A DNA stretch of 64,000 bases. Source: Pseudomonas viridiflava (lineage in GTDB: Bacteria > Pseudomonadota > Gammaproteobacteria > Pseudomonadales > Pseudomonadaceae). The notes under the pieces were generated by a model. The model saw nothing but the letters and a program-made list of their open reading frames with translations, was not told the DNA's origin and ran no database searches. The position numbers and the translations under genes were made by a program. Where the stretch lies: contig NZ_UTVH01000116.1 in NCBI RefSeq assembly GCF_900585905.1, positions 1-64,000 of the forward strand. The letters run 5' to 3'. This document shows, one piece after another, positions 42,640 to 50,467 of this stretch (position 1 is the stretch's first letter; every line of letters starts with the position of its first letter).

Positions 42640-43683
42640 ATGAATGTTTCTCTGAATCTCGATAGAGGTACGTTAGGCCTCGGTAGCCCACAGCAGGCGG
42701 CTCCCTCGAACAGTGTTGGTGGTACCGGGCGCCCGCAGGACCGTGAATCAGCGCTTAATGCCCTGGTGAAGTCGATGACCGATCCCAATGGCAAGGTCAA
42801 TGGCGACAATCCGCTGGTCAAGCTGCTGACTGAAATACTGCAGAATATCGAGAAGAAAGCTTCTCAAGCTCAAGGTGGTGGTCAGGCCCCAAGTGGTAAC
42901 GTCCCTGGTGACGGTACGCCGCCCAAGAGCATGTCGCCCGATCAGTTGAAAGACTTTCTTTCCCAGCTGCTTCAGATGCTTAGCGGCAGTGATGGCGCTG
43001 GCGCTGGCACTGGCGGTAATGGTTTTGGCGGAGGTGCTAGTAGCAATGGTCTGGGCGGACCAAGTGGTGGCGCTGGCGGTGCCGGCGGCGCAGATGTTCT
43101 TTCACAACTGCTTGGCCTCCTGACTCAGGAAAAACTTGGCAGTTTGCTGCAGCCATCCACTGATGGCGGGGCGACTTTCGAAAAGGGTGACAAAGAGTTG
43201 CTCAAAGAAGTCGCCCAGTTCATGGATCAATCGGGTGCCTTTGGAAAGCCTAATAATGCTGATGGCAACGTCAAGTCATGGGTTGACGAACTTAATGAAA
43301 AAGGTAAAAACGGCGAGCCTGATGACAAGCTAAATCCTGAGGAAGCAGACAAGTTCCTGCTAGCGCTCAAGATGTTAGGTGAGCAGGCAGCAAGCGGCGC
43401 TGCGCCGGCTTCAGGCATGTTGGCCAACAGCGGTACGCCGATGTCTTCTGGGGAAGGCAGCAGCGCCGGCGGTGGCTTCGGCGGCGGCTCTGGTGGTGGT
43501 TTCGGTGGCAACGTTGGCAATAGCGGCGGTTTCGGCGGCGGTCAGAATATAACCATAAGCGGTAGCGCTGAAGAAATCAGTCAGTTGCTCCAAGGCCTGG
43601 GCGCTGGCGGTGCTCAAGCCCAGGCAGTGCAGGAAGACGCCAGGAACACAGCGGGTTCAATCATGAACAAGCTGTTCAGCTGA
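42640..43683 (+). CDS. hrpZ: harpin, HrpZ/HrpN-like
   Basis: 347-aa extracellular T3SS helper protein, Gly-rich, heat-stable type, without Cys. Features: N-terminal MNVSLNLDRGTLGLG; Gly-rich blocks at ~res 118-150 and ~265-305 (GGGFGGGSGGGFGGN); and a central conserved harpin segment GDKELLKEVAQFMDQSGAFGKPNNADGNVKSWVDEL (~res 184-219) matching HrpZ and Erwinia HrpN. Harpins associate with membranes, form pores and aid translocation; many elicit the hypersensitive response. The Gly-block architecture looks closer to HrpN than to the HrpZ I remember from P. syringae. Second gene of the hrpA operon. Confidence 0.82.
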   Translation: MNVSLNLDRGTLGLGSPQQAAPSNSVGGTGRPQDRESALNALVKSMTDPNGKVNGDNPLVKLLTEILQNIEKKASQAQGGGQAPSGNVPGDGTPPKSMSPDQLKDFLSQLLQMLSGSDGAGAGTGGNGFGGGASSNGLGGPSGGAGGAGGADVLSQLLGLLTQEKLGSLLQPSTDGGATFEKGDKELLKEVAQFMDQSGAFGKPNNADGNVKSWVDELNEKGKNGEPDDKLNPEEADKFLLALKMLGEQAASGAAPASGMLANSGTPMSSGEGSSAGGGFGGGSGGGFGGNVGNSGGFGGGQNITISGSAEEISQLLQGLGAGGAQAQAVQEDARNTAGSIMNKLFS

Positions 43684-43703
43684 TAACCGAGACGGAGGTC
43701 GAT

Positions 43704-44072
43704 ATGTCGATTGGGAAACTGGAAAACAGCTCGGCCTCTGCCACGGCGTTCAAGCCTGAAGCAGTACTGGATGAGCCGTCGCAAGGCGACGCGGACTGGT
43801 TCAAGGCGGCCATGCAAAGGGCCGAACCTGCGCAAGGTGCAGGTGCATTTTCGGAACAGGTGATGAACCCTCTGACCCGCAAGGCCACGTCCCTGGAGGA
43901 CATGTCCGAGCGCGCGGGCAAGGCTCTGCGCGAGGCTTCGCTGAACGCGGATCCGAAGAAATTTCTGGAAGCTACCAGGGCCCTGAGTTCCTACTCCTTG
44001 CAAACTCAGCTGTCGGTAAAAATGATCAGTAAGGGCTCGCAAGCGTTGGACAAACTCACCAACATGCAGTGA
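43704..44072 (+). CDS. hrpB: HrpB: T3SS inner-rod type protein
   Basis: 122 aa. Alternating polar, helix-forming sequence ending in LSSYSLQTQLSVKMISKGSQALDKLTNMQ, the C-terminal pattern shared by inner-rod/needle-adaptor proteins (SctI family). In P. syringae HrpB is secreted and needed for pilus assembly and effector delivery. Position between hrpZ and hrcJ is the conserved one. Its stop overlaps the start of hrcJ. Confidence 0.85.
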   Translation: MSIGKLENSSASATAFKPEAVLDEPSQGDADWFKAAMQRAEPAQGAGAFSEQVMNPLTRKATSLEDMSERAGKALREASLNADPKKFLEATRALSSYSLQTQLSVKMISKGSQALDKLTNMQ

Positions 44073-44914
44073 TGGGCGGGCTGATGAGGCACTTTTTACG
44101 ATATTTGAGCTTGATCGGGCTGGCGCTGCTGCTGGCGGCCTGCGGAGATCAGATCGAACTGCACGGCAAGCTCTCTGAAAATGATGCCAATGATGTGATT
44201 GCCGAGCTATCGAGCAAAAACATTGATGCCAGCAAGCGCATTAACAAGGAAGGCGTCAGCGTTCTGCTGTCTGCCTCTGACATCAATCGGGCGGTGCGGG
44301 TGCTGGACGCGGCAGGTTTGCCGCGGCGCACGCGTACCAATCTGGGCGAAATCTTCAAGAAAGAAGGGGTTATTTCCACGCCTCTGGAAGAGCGCGCCAG
44401 GTATATCTACGCGCTATCTCAAGAGCTCGAGTCAACGCTGTCGCAAATCGACGGCGTGATTGTGGCTCGCGTGCATGTCGTGCTGCCTGAGCGAGTGGCC
44501 CCTGGCGAGCCGGTTCAGCCTGCTTCGGCAGCCGTGTTCATCAAGCACACTTCGAGTCTGGACCCGGATATTGTCTTGCCACGCATTCGGCGTATGGTCG
44601 CCAGCAGTATTCCTGGCATGGCCGCGGCGGTGGACAACACGGAAAAGCTTTCAGTGGTGTTTGTCGATGCCCGGGCTTATCAGGAGCAACAGGTTCTGGT
44701 TCATTACGGGCCGTTCATGGTGCCCGAGGAAAAAGTCGGCACGCTCAAGACGATGGTGTTAGCCGGTGTGTTGGGCATTGTGTTGTTGTTTGCGGGGCTG
44801 CTTCTCTGGCTACGCCCGACCTGGCGCAACAGGCTGCTGGGGCTGGTGGGCATGGGTCCCGCCGCGAAAGCGCCAGGTACGGCAGTGGGTCGGTTCGACG
44901 AGCGCGGGGCATGA
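44072..44914 (+). CDS. hrcJ: HrcJ: T3SS inner-membrane ring lipoprotein (SctJ)
   Basis: 280 aa from the ATG at 44072; an ATG at 44084 giving MRHFLRYLSLIGLALLLAAC is an equal or better start. Lipobox LLAAC: lipid-modified Cys anchors it. Two ring-building domains follow, including the conserved YALSQELESTLSQIDGVIVARVHVVLPE and AAVFIKH; a C-terminal membrane helix (LKTMVLAGVLGIVLLFAGLLLWL, ~res 228-250) ends with a short cytoplasmic tail. Forms the periplasmic inner ring with HrpQ. Confidence 0.95.
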   Translation: MGGLMRHFLRYLSLIGLALLLAACGDQIELHGKLSENDANDVIAELSSKNIDASKRINKEGVSVLLSASDINRAVRVLDAAGLPRRTRTNLGEIFKKEGVISTPLEERARYIYALSQELESTLSQIDGVIVARVHVVLPERVAPGEPVQPASAAVFIKHTSSLDPDIVLPRIRRMVASSIPGMAAAVDNTEKLSVVFVDARAYQEQQVLVHYGPFMVPEEKVGTLKTMVLAGVLGIVLLFAGLLLWLRPTWRNRLLGLVGMGPAAKAPGTAVGRFDERGA

Positions 44915-45471
44915 ATCCGCAGTTGGCCGAGCAATGGGTGCAATGGTGGGCGCGCCCTTGGCAATGGGCCGACCCCAGCTGGTCTGAGGTCATCGGCGAA
45001 CAGCAGTTGAGCGATGTTCAATTTGCCTGGTTGTCAGCCGTACACCCTGACCGCCTCGGGGTGGCATTCGGTATAAAGTCCTGCAGCCCGGCTGTGCCTG
45101 ATCCATTGATCGCCGACTTTATTCAAGCCAGAGAGCGGCGGGAGTCGTTGCTGGCCGTTGTCGAGCATCTCTGCACAGCGCGGGCAACGCGACCTCTCCC
45201 TGATGAAAACCTGCGGCCATGGTGTCGCAGCGTTGCCAAGGCATTACGACCGGGCAGCTGGCTGCGTGACGAAAATATCGATCCGTTGCAGTTGTTGGCC
45301 CAATGGCGCGGCGAAGTGCAGTGGCAGCGTTTGCGCCTGTTATGGCCGCGCGATGCTGCAGCCGCTGTGACGGCATCGCCCTGCGCTGAGCCCAAGCGTC
45401 TGGATATGCTCTGGCGTGCAGCCTTGCAACGTGTTCTGGAGGACCCTGATGTTCATTCGCCGCACGCTTAG
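44911..45471 (+). CDS. hrpD: HrpD: T3SS sorting-platform protein (SctK-like)
   Basis: 186 aa, Trp-rich N terminus (QWVQWWARPWQWADPSWSEVIG), no membrane segment. Order and size match HrpD of P. syringae, considered a SctK-type adaptor of the cytoplasmic sorting platform. ATGA overlap with hrcJ and 23-nt overlap with hrpE. Assignment is largely by synteny, since SctK proteins diverge strongly. Confidence 0.82.
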   Translation: MNPQLAEQWVQWWARPWQWADPSWSEVIGEQQLSDVQFAWLSAVHPDRLGVAFGIKSCSPAVPDPLIADFIQARERRESLLAVVEHLCTARATRPLPDENLRPWCRSVAKALRPGSWLRDENIDPLQLLAQWRGEVQWQRLRLLWPRDAAAAVTASPCAEPKRLDMLWRAALQRVLEDPDVHSPHA

Positions 45472-46021
45472 CCTCGATCCGGAGCAAGCCAGCCTGGCTG
45501 AGCGCTTGCTGCCCCGCGAGTATTTTCGCAATGTGGTGCTGGCCAATGAACACCTCGCACGTGCTCATGCGCAGGCCGAGGCAATGCTTGCCGACGCGCG
45601 GGCTCGGAGCGAGCGCGTGCTGGCTGATGCCCAGGCGGAGTTCTGGGCGCGCGCCAATGTGTTGCTCGATGGCTGGGAGGTTGAGCGTCAGGCCCAGCGT
45701 GAGGCACTGACAGAGCAGGTCGGCAGTTTGCTCGGTGAGACGCTTGCAAGTCTGCTCGGCACACTGTCCCAGCAAGAGCGCGCACTGGCGCTGGTACGTC
45801 AAATCGCCCAGAGCCAGACGCGGCCCGTGCGGGCCACCCTGCGCTGCGCGGTGGATCTGCATGACGCCGTTGGTCTGTGGCTTGAGCAACAACCGCATTC
45901 ACACTGGCAGCTCGAACGTGACACCGGCCTCGCTCCCGGAGCACTCTGGTTGACCACCGAGAGCGGAGATTTCAGCCTCGATTGGGAGCAGCTGCGCCAG
46001 CGTGTCCTCGACCTGGCCTGA
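45449..46021 (+). CDS. hrpE: HrpE: T3SS ATPase stator (SctL)
   Basis: 190 aa. N-terminal MFIRRTLSLDPEQASLAERLLPREYF, then an Ala/Glu/Arg-rich coiled coil (~res 30-70, ARAHAQAEAMLADARARSERVLADAQAEF) and a C-terminal V/F-type stator-like domain. Dimer binding the ATPase HrcN and limiting its activity. The ATG at 45449 lies inside the end of hrpD and follows GGAGGACC. Last gene of the hrpA operon before a new hrp box. Confidence 0.9.
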   Translation: MFIRRTLSLDPEQASLAERLLPREYFRNVVLANEHLARAHAQAEAMLADARARSERVLADAQAEFWARANVLLDGWEVERQAQREALTEQVGSLLGETLASLLGTLSQQERALALVRQIAQSQTRPVRATLRCAVDLHDAVGLWLEQQPHSHWQLERDTGLAPGALWLTTESGDFSLDWEQLRQRVLDLA

Positions 46022-46067
46022 TTCGGGAGGTCGCTAAAGCTATCGACTGATCATTGTCATCTATGAA

Positions 46068-46096
46068 GGAACTGATCTGCCCGGCGTGACCACTCA
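46068..46096 (+). promoter_or_regulatory. hrp box of the hrpF-hrcC operon
   Basis: GGAACT, 16-nt spacer, CCACTCA, 32 nt before hrpF. It shows that the hrpC-type operon starts at hrpF, as in P. syringae. Confidence 0.9.
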
Positions 46097-46128
46097 TCGA
46101 AAGTGACCCCACTTCGAGAGAGCGCGCC

Positions 46129-46350
46129 ATGACAACTACTGCCCTGGAAAGAAAACTGGACAACAATTTCGACCGAGCCACTCGCGGTTTTGATGCGGCG
46201 ACTGAAGCCGCGACCGACGATCCCGGCGCCGAAAGCCTGCAGGCGGTGTTTGAAGAGACGGTGCGCATGTCCTCAGCCAACCACGCGCTGGGCGAGGCGA
46301 TGAAAGCCAAGCATGGCATTACCAAAGCGGTGCTTGATGGCTTCCAGTGA
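46129..46350 (+). CDS. hrpF: HrpF: small T3SS protein
   Basis: 73 aa, acidic/helical, no Cys (MTTTALERKLDNNFDRATRGFDAA...ALGEAMKAKHGITKAVLDGFQ). Size, the C-terminal VKHxxxKAxL-like pattern and first position behind an hrp box match HrpF of P. syringae. HrpF there is needed for pilus formation and behaves like a needle chaperone or SctE/SctF-related small protein. Overlaps hrpG by 14 nt. Confidence 0.85.
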   Translation: MTTTALERKLDNNFDRATRGFDAATEAATDDPGAESLQAVFEETVRMSSANHALGEAMKAKHGITKAVLDGFQ

Positions 46351-46777
46351 GTTATTCACCCAGCTCGATGCCTGCCGCCGCGAGGTTGGCGGGCTGTTCG
46401 AATGCTGGGTGGACGGCGTCAGCATTCAGGTAGATAACCGCGGTGGTCTTTTCTGCCGGGCCGTGCTGCCCGAGGGCGCTGGCACGCATAATGATCAATT
46501 GGCACCGCTTTTGCGCCTGGCCGAAGCCAGCCTGATGGGCGACACGCCTATCGCGCTGGCCTACGACCGTCAACTGCAGCGCGCCTGCCTGGTGCGCTGG
46601 CTTGACGCTGATGTCGACACTGCTCATCTGGTGGCCACCATTGAAGATCTGGCCAACCAGCAAGCCGCCTGGAGCATGGTCATTGCCCAGCAGACCCCGC
46701 CCAGATCGGCCAGCCGGTCAACCCTGCCCGCATCGCTGGGTCTGGGACTTTTACACAGAGGATTGATGAATGGGTAG
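46337..46777 (+). CDS. hrpG: HrpG: chaperone-like regulator of HrpV
   Basis: 146 aa from the ATG at 46337 (MASSELFTQLDACRREVGG). Small acidic protein with the alternating beta/helix pattern of CesT-like T3SS chaperones. In P. syringae HrpG binds the anti-activator HrpV and frees HrpS; hrpV is present in the same operon here. Overlaps hrpF and hrcC, so translation is coupled. Confidence 0.85.
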   Translation: MASSELFTQLDACRREVGGLFECWVDGVSIQVDNRGGLFCRAVLPEGAGTHNDQLAPLLRLAEASLMGDTPIALAYDRQLQRACLVRWLDADVDTAHLVATIEDLANQQAAWSMVIAQQTPPRSASRSTLPASLGLGLLHRGLMNG

Positions 46778-48878
46778 AACAGCCTGGACCTGCTTGCCGC
46801 TAATGGCCGCGATGCTCTGGGCCACGCCCACATTTGCCGTCGTACCGGAACAATGGCGCGACACGCCGTACGCTTATGAAGCCAAGAATGCCCCATTGAG
46901 CCAGGTCCTCAAGGACTTTGCCGAAAGTTTTGGCGTGAAGCTGGAGATGGAAACAATCACTGGAACTGTCAATGGGCGCATGCGCAGTGAGAGTCCTGAG
47001 GCGTTTCTCGACCGGCTCGCCCTGGAACATCAGTTTCAATGGTTCGTTTACAACAATACGTTGTATGTCAGCCCGCTTGATCAGCAGCAATCCACACGCA
47101 TCGAGGTGGATGAGAAGTCTGTCGACGATTTGAATCAGGCGCTGACTGATGTTGGCTTGCTGGACCCACGCTTTGGCTGGGGCGCCTTGCCCGAGCAAGG
47201 CGTTGTGCTGGTGCGGGGCCCACGTCGGTACGTGGAATTGATCGAAGAATTCAGCAAAAAGCAGCAGAGCCGGGACGAAAAACAGGAAGTCATTTATTTG
47301 CCTTTGCGCTATGCGAATGCCGCCGACCGGCCGATTAAATACCGCGGTGAAAGCCTGAAAATCGACGGTGTTGCCACGCTGTTGCGTAATTTGCTGGAGC
47401 GTCGGCCGTCGATGGGAGGCGGCCTGAACGCTGACGCGCTGCGCTCAGGCACGATGTCTCTGCCAGGCATGGGCGGGATTAGCAGCGGGTTTGGCGCTGA
47501 TGCGAGCAACTTCCCACAGTTATTCGATGACTCTGCTGCGAAAACCTTCGGCACCAGCAATTATGTGCCGCCTACCCAGGATGAACAGCGCTCCACGCGC
47601 TCGCGCAATCACATCCGGGTCGAGGCAGACGTGCGCAACAATGCCGTGTTGATCTACGACGATCCAGAGCGAAGAACCATCTACAAAGACCTGGTGGAGG
47701 AGCTGGACAAGCCGCGCAATGTGATCGAGATCGACGCGATCATCGTCGACGTCGACCGCAACCACATGGATGAGCTGTCCAGCGACTGGGGGCTGAGTGC
47801 CGGCAACTTCAATAGCGGCGCCAACATTGCCGAGAATGGCCGCAGCTCCACCATGTTCGTTCAGGATCGAGACAAATTCTTTCTGGGCCTGCGCGCACTG
47901 GAAGGCAAGGGCGCGGCCACCGTCATCGGCAATCCTTCGATCCTGACCCTTGAAAACCAGCCGGCGGTGATTGATTTCAGCCAGACGGAAGTTCTTGAAG
48001 CCGTCGGCGAAAGGGTGGCCAATTTCCAGCCCCTGACTGCTGGCACCAGTTTGCAGGTGATTCCGCGCTCGATTACCTCGCCGGACGCCAAGAATCAGAT
48101 GATTCAGTTGGTGGTGGATATCGAAGACGGGCAGATCCAGGAGTCTAATATTCGTGCCGAGCAGCCCTCTGTGCGCAAGGGCAACGTCAGCACTCAGGCG
48201 GTAATAGCTGAAAAAGCGTCGCTGGTCGTGGGTGGATTTCACGTCTACGAAAACAATGAGCGGCGCAAGCGAGTGCCGTACCTGAGTGCCATACCGATCA
48301 TCGGCAAGCTGCTGTTCACCGCACGTGAGCGCAGTGAATCTACCCGCGAGCGGCTGTTCATCCTGACGCCGCGGCTGATTGGTGATCAGGTCAACCCCAT
48401 GCGCTATGTCGACTACGCCAACCCTAACCTTGTGCAAGAACGTCTAGACAAGATCAAGCAGCGGCGAGAAGGGGCTGAGCGTCCTAACCGCATGGTAGTG
48501 ACCAAGGCCCTCGCCGAGATGATCAAGGGCACAGTGCCCGCTGGCTACAAACCCGCCGCCATCCCGCTGCGCCCGGAAACCCTGTGTGAAGCCAACCCTG
48601 CGTTGCAGCTCGATCCACGGCGTGCGCAGTGGTACGCCGGCGATGAAGGCTTTGGCGTGGCAGTGGCCCTGGTGCGCAACCTCTCGGACAAGCCCGAGCG
48701 CGTTGATGAAGCCAGTTGTGGCGGGCGCTATGGCCTGGGCGTGAGCGTCTGGCCGAGTGCCTGGGTGCCGCCGGGTGGTGAGGCTGAGGTGTTCATTGCC
48801 TTGCGTCCGCCCAAGGTCAACAGTGGCGCGCCGCAACGTCGTTCATTGATTTCTACTGTGGAGGTCAGCCAGCCATGA
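46770..48878 (+). CDS. hrcC: HrcC: outer-membrane secretin (SctC)
   Basis: 702 aa. Signal peptide (TAWTCLPLMAAMLWATPTFA), N0/N1-type domains (PLSQVLKDFAESFGVKLEMET), a Ser/Gly-rich insertion (~res 205-260), N3 region (RNNAVLIYDDPERRTIYKDLVEELDKP), and the secretin channel domain (IEIDAIIVDVDRNHM ... ATVIGNPSILTLENQPAVIDF ... PYLSAIPIIGKLLFTARERSESTRERLFILTPRLI). It builds the outer-membrane pore of the injectisome. The lipoprotein HrpT next door is its likely partner. Confidence 0.95.
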   Translation: MGRTAWTCLPLMAAMLWATPTFAVVPEQWRDTPYAYEAKNAPLSQVLKDFAESFGVKLEMETITGTVNGRMRSESPEAFLDRLALEHQFQWFVYNNTLYVSPLDQQQSTRIEVDEKSVDDLNQALTDVGLLDPRFGWGALPEQGVVLVRGPRRYVELIEEFSKKQQSRDEKQEVIYLPLRYANAADRPIKYRGESLKIDGVATLLRNLLERRPSMGGGLNADALRSGTMSLPGMGGISSGFGADASNFPQLFDDSAAKTFGTSNYVPPTQDEQRSTRSRNHIRVEADVRNNAVLIYDDPERRTIYKDLVEELDKPRNVIEIDAIIVDVDRNHMDELSSDWGLSAGNFNSGANIAENGRSSTMFVQDRDKFFLGLRALEGKGAATVIGNPSILTLENQPAVIDFSQTEVLEAVGERVANFQPLTAGTSLQVIPRSITSPDAKNQMIQLVVDIEDGQIQESNIRAEQPSVRKGNVSTQAVIAEKASLVVGGFHVYENNERRKRVPYLSAIPIIGKLLFTARERSESTRERLFILTPRLIGDQVNPMRYVDYANPNLVQERLDKIKQRREGAERPNRMVVTKALAEMIKGTVPAGYKPAAIPLRPETLCEANPALQLDPRRAQWYAGDEGFGVAVALVRNLSDKPERVDEASCGGRYGLGVSVWPSAWVPPGGEAEVFIALRPPKVNSGAPQRRSLISTVEVSQP

Positions 48879-49078
48879 AAGCTGTCTTGCTCGCTGTCGC
48901 CGTAACCTTGCTGGCCGGTTGCTCCTCATTTGGCCACCGCGGGTGTGCCAAGGAGGCCTGTGACCGGCCTGTTTCCAACGATCGCGAGATCGTTATCTGG
49001 TGGCCGTCGGATATGCGCGACGGCCTCGGCCTGGAGGATGAACAGGTCGATTTCACTCGAGTGCCCCTGGAGGATTAA
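48875..49078 (+). CDS. hrpT: HrpT: small outer-membrane lipoprotein
   Basis: 67 aa. Signal peptide with lipobox (AVLLAVAVTLLAGC); mature part ~52 aa with three further Cys or conserved Asp/Trp positions (EIVIWWPSDMRDGLGLEDEQ). In P. syringae HrpT is a lipoprotein needed for HrcC assembly. Start overlaps the hrcC stop (CATGA). Confidence 0.88.
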   Translation: MKAVLLAVAVTLLAGCSSFGHRGCAKEACDRPVSNDREIVIWWPSDMRDGLGLEDEQVDFTRVPLED

Positions 49079-49082
49079 AACA

Positions 49083-49448
49083 ATGCCCGCTCGTAATACT
49101 GACAAGGCGCACTTTTACGCCGAGGTGGTGGCAGGACGCCCTGCGATCTGGGAAATCGCCGCTGGCGTAGCCTTTTGTACCCGGCGTGAATGCCTCGACT
49201 GGGGCCTGGCCCTGCAGGTCGATTGGCACAGCCTGGGGCCATCACAGTTGGGCGAAGCGCTGGAACGGCGCTTCGATGACCCGGAGCGTTACAACGATTA
49301 CTTTCTGTTTCTGGATTCGCGCCGTGATTTCGTGGTCTGGCACTGTTTACCCGGCGAACTGAACAGCGCCGCGCTGGATGAAATCAGCGCGCAACAGTTG
49401 CGCCTGATGGGGCTGGAGCATCTGGGCGAGGGGCTGGCGCGGCATTGA
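49083..49448 (+). CDS. hrpV: HrpV: negative regulator of hrp genes
   Basis: 121 aa, start ATGCCCGC preceded by a strong GGAGG. HrpV binds HrpS and blocks activation; HrpG relieves it. Chaperone-like length and pattern, with the C-terminal LRLMGLEHLGEGLARH. With a single HrpS-like activator here, HrpV would act on that protein alone (inference). Confidence 0.85.
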   Translation: MPARNTDKAHFYAEVVAGRPAIWEIAAGVAFCTRRECLDWGLALQVDWHSLGPSQLGEALERRFDDPERYNDYFLFLDSRRDFVVWHCLPGELNSAALDEISAQQLRLMGLEHLGEGLARH

Positions 49449-49498
49449 TTCCTGCCACGCCATGCAAGGCGCCTCTTCACTGAAACGGAGCAGATTAC

Positions 49499-49885
49499 AT
49501 GACTACCCCCCACGTAGACCGCTTGCTTGCAGCGCTGGCCATTCAGGTCGGCAGCCCGCTGATGTTCAAGGACGGTCTCTGTGCCCTGGCCGACGACCAG
49601 GGCCGGGAGCTGGCCAACATCGAGGTCCCGGCACCGGGCGACGTGGCGTTCGTTCACGCTCGTCTCGATCTTGGGCAAACCCGGCGCGGCCTGCACGAAC
49701 ATTTGCTGCGGCTCAACTTCAAGCCTGAGCAGTTGGGCGGATGCTGGCTGGCGCTGGATGCGCAGGATACGGTGCGTTTGTGTACCCAGCAGGACCTCAG
49801 CGTACTCACCGAGTTGAGCTTCAGCCAATGGATAATGGGTTTCGCTGAGCGCCTTAATACCCTTCGCAGCACGCTGGTGCGCTAG
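49499..49885 (+). CDS. avrF: AvrF: AvrE-specific T3SS chaperone
   Basis: 128 aa, small and acidic with class IA chaperone pattern (VDRLLAALAIQVGSPLMFKDGLCALADDQGRELANIEVP ... FSQWIMGFAERLNTLRSTL). Matches the AvrF/ShcE (DspF-like) chaperone by size and place. It lies 50 nt behind hrpV without its own hrp box, so it is probably read from the hrpF promoter. The AvrE gene faces it on the other strand, the same convergent orientation recalled for the avrE locus of P. syringae pv. tomato. Confidence 0.87.
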   Translation: MTTPHVDRLLAALAIQVGSPLMFKDGLCALADDQGRELANIEVPAPGDVAFVHARLDLGQTRRGLHEHLLRLNFKPEQLGGCWLALDAQDTVRLCTQQDLSVLTELSFSQWIMGFAERLNTLRSTLVR

Positions 49886-49981
49886 CGCCTTCGACTCTTT
49901 CACTTACCAAGCCCTCGCTGGCGGTTGCCTTAAGCAGCCGCTGGCTTTTTCGTGGGCGTGTTACGCAGCAAACGATGCGCT

Positions 49982-50070
49982 GTGGGACCGCTTTAGCCGG
50001 GGAGGCGGCGGTTTTTCCTGCACATTTGCAATGGATGTGCTGGCCCTTTCCCGGCTGAAGCCGGTCCCAC
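49982..50070. repeat. inverted pair of Pseudomonas REP elements
   Basis: GTGGGACCGCTTTAGCCGGGG on the plus strand and, ~40 nt on, the inverted copy CCCGGCTGAAGCCGGTCCCAC. The two form a long imperfect palindrome between the convergent avrF and avrE units, in a spot with no other terminator. REP pairs often lie between convergent genes. Confidence 0.85.
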
Positions 50071-50166
50071 GTCAGTTCAGACAGTTATTTATGCTTGATG
50101 AGAGAGGAGGGTGGAGAACAGGCCCGAACGGGCCGCATTGCGCGGCGGCGTTCGGCCTGGAGAGGG

Positions 50167-50373
50167 TTAGTAAACGGCCGGTTTCTGCTGCGCGTCATCA
50201 TTGCTGGCGTATCTGACAGGTTCCTGCTTGTTGTTGCCGCTCAGGGCATCAAAACCTTTTTCGGCCAATGCAGAACCTGCACCTCTAGCCAATTCTGGCG
50301 CAAGATCTTTGGCTACATTTTGTAGCGCTGGGAGTGCGCGTGCTGCTGCGGCGGCGATTGCTGGTGCGACCAT
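50167..50373 (-). CDS. small Ala-rich protein downstream of avrE, function unknown
   Basis: 68 aa. An Ala-rich hydrophobic N terminus (APAIAAAAARALPALQNVAKDLAPELARGAGSALAEKGF, ~res 3-41) could form one or two amphipathic helices; the C-terminal tail is polar (NNKQEPVRYASNDDAQQKP). No Cys. A GGAG ribosome site is placed seven nt before the ATG, which supports a real gene. It follows avrE by ~94 nt on the same strand with no strong terminator or hrp box between, so co-transcription with avrE is likely. I do not recognise the family. Possible roles (secreted helper, small membrane protein) are open. Confidence 0.6.
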   Translation of the reverse strand: MVAPAIAAAAARALPALQNVAKDLAPELARGAGSALAEKGFDALSGNNKQEPVRYASNDDAQQKPAVY

Positions 50374-50467
50374 GGTGTTTCTCCTTTCAGGGTGGGTACA
50401 ACAAGGTTTGGGTTAAACATTTGGATCACCTCAGGCGTAGCGCCTGTGGTCGGATATTGAATGATCA

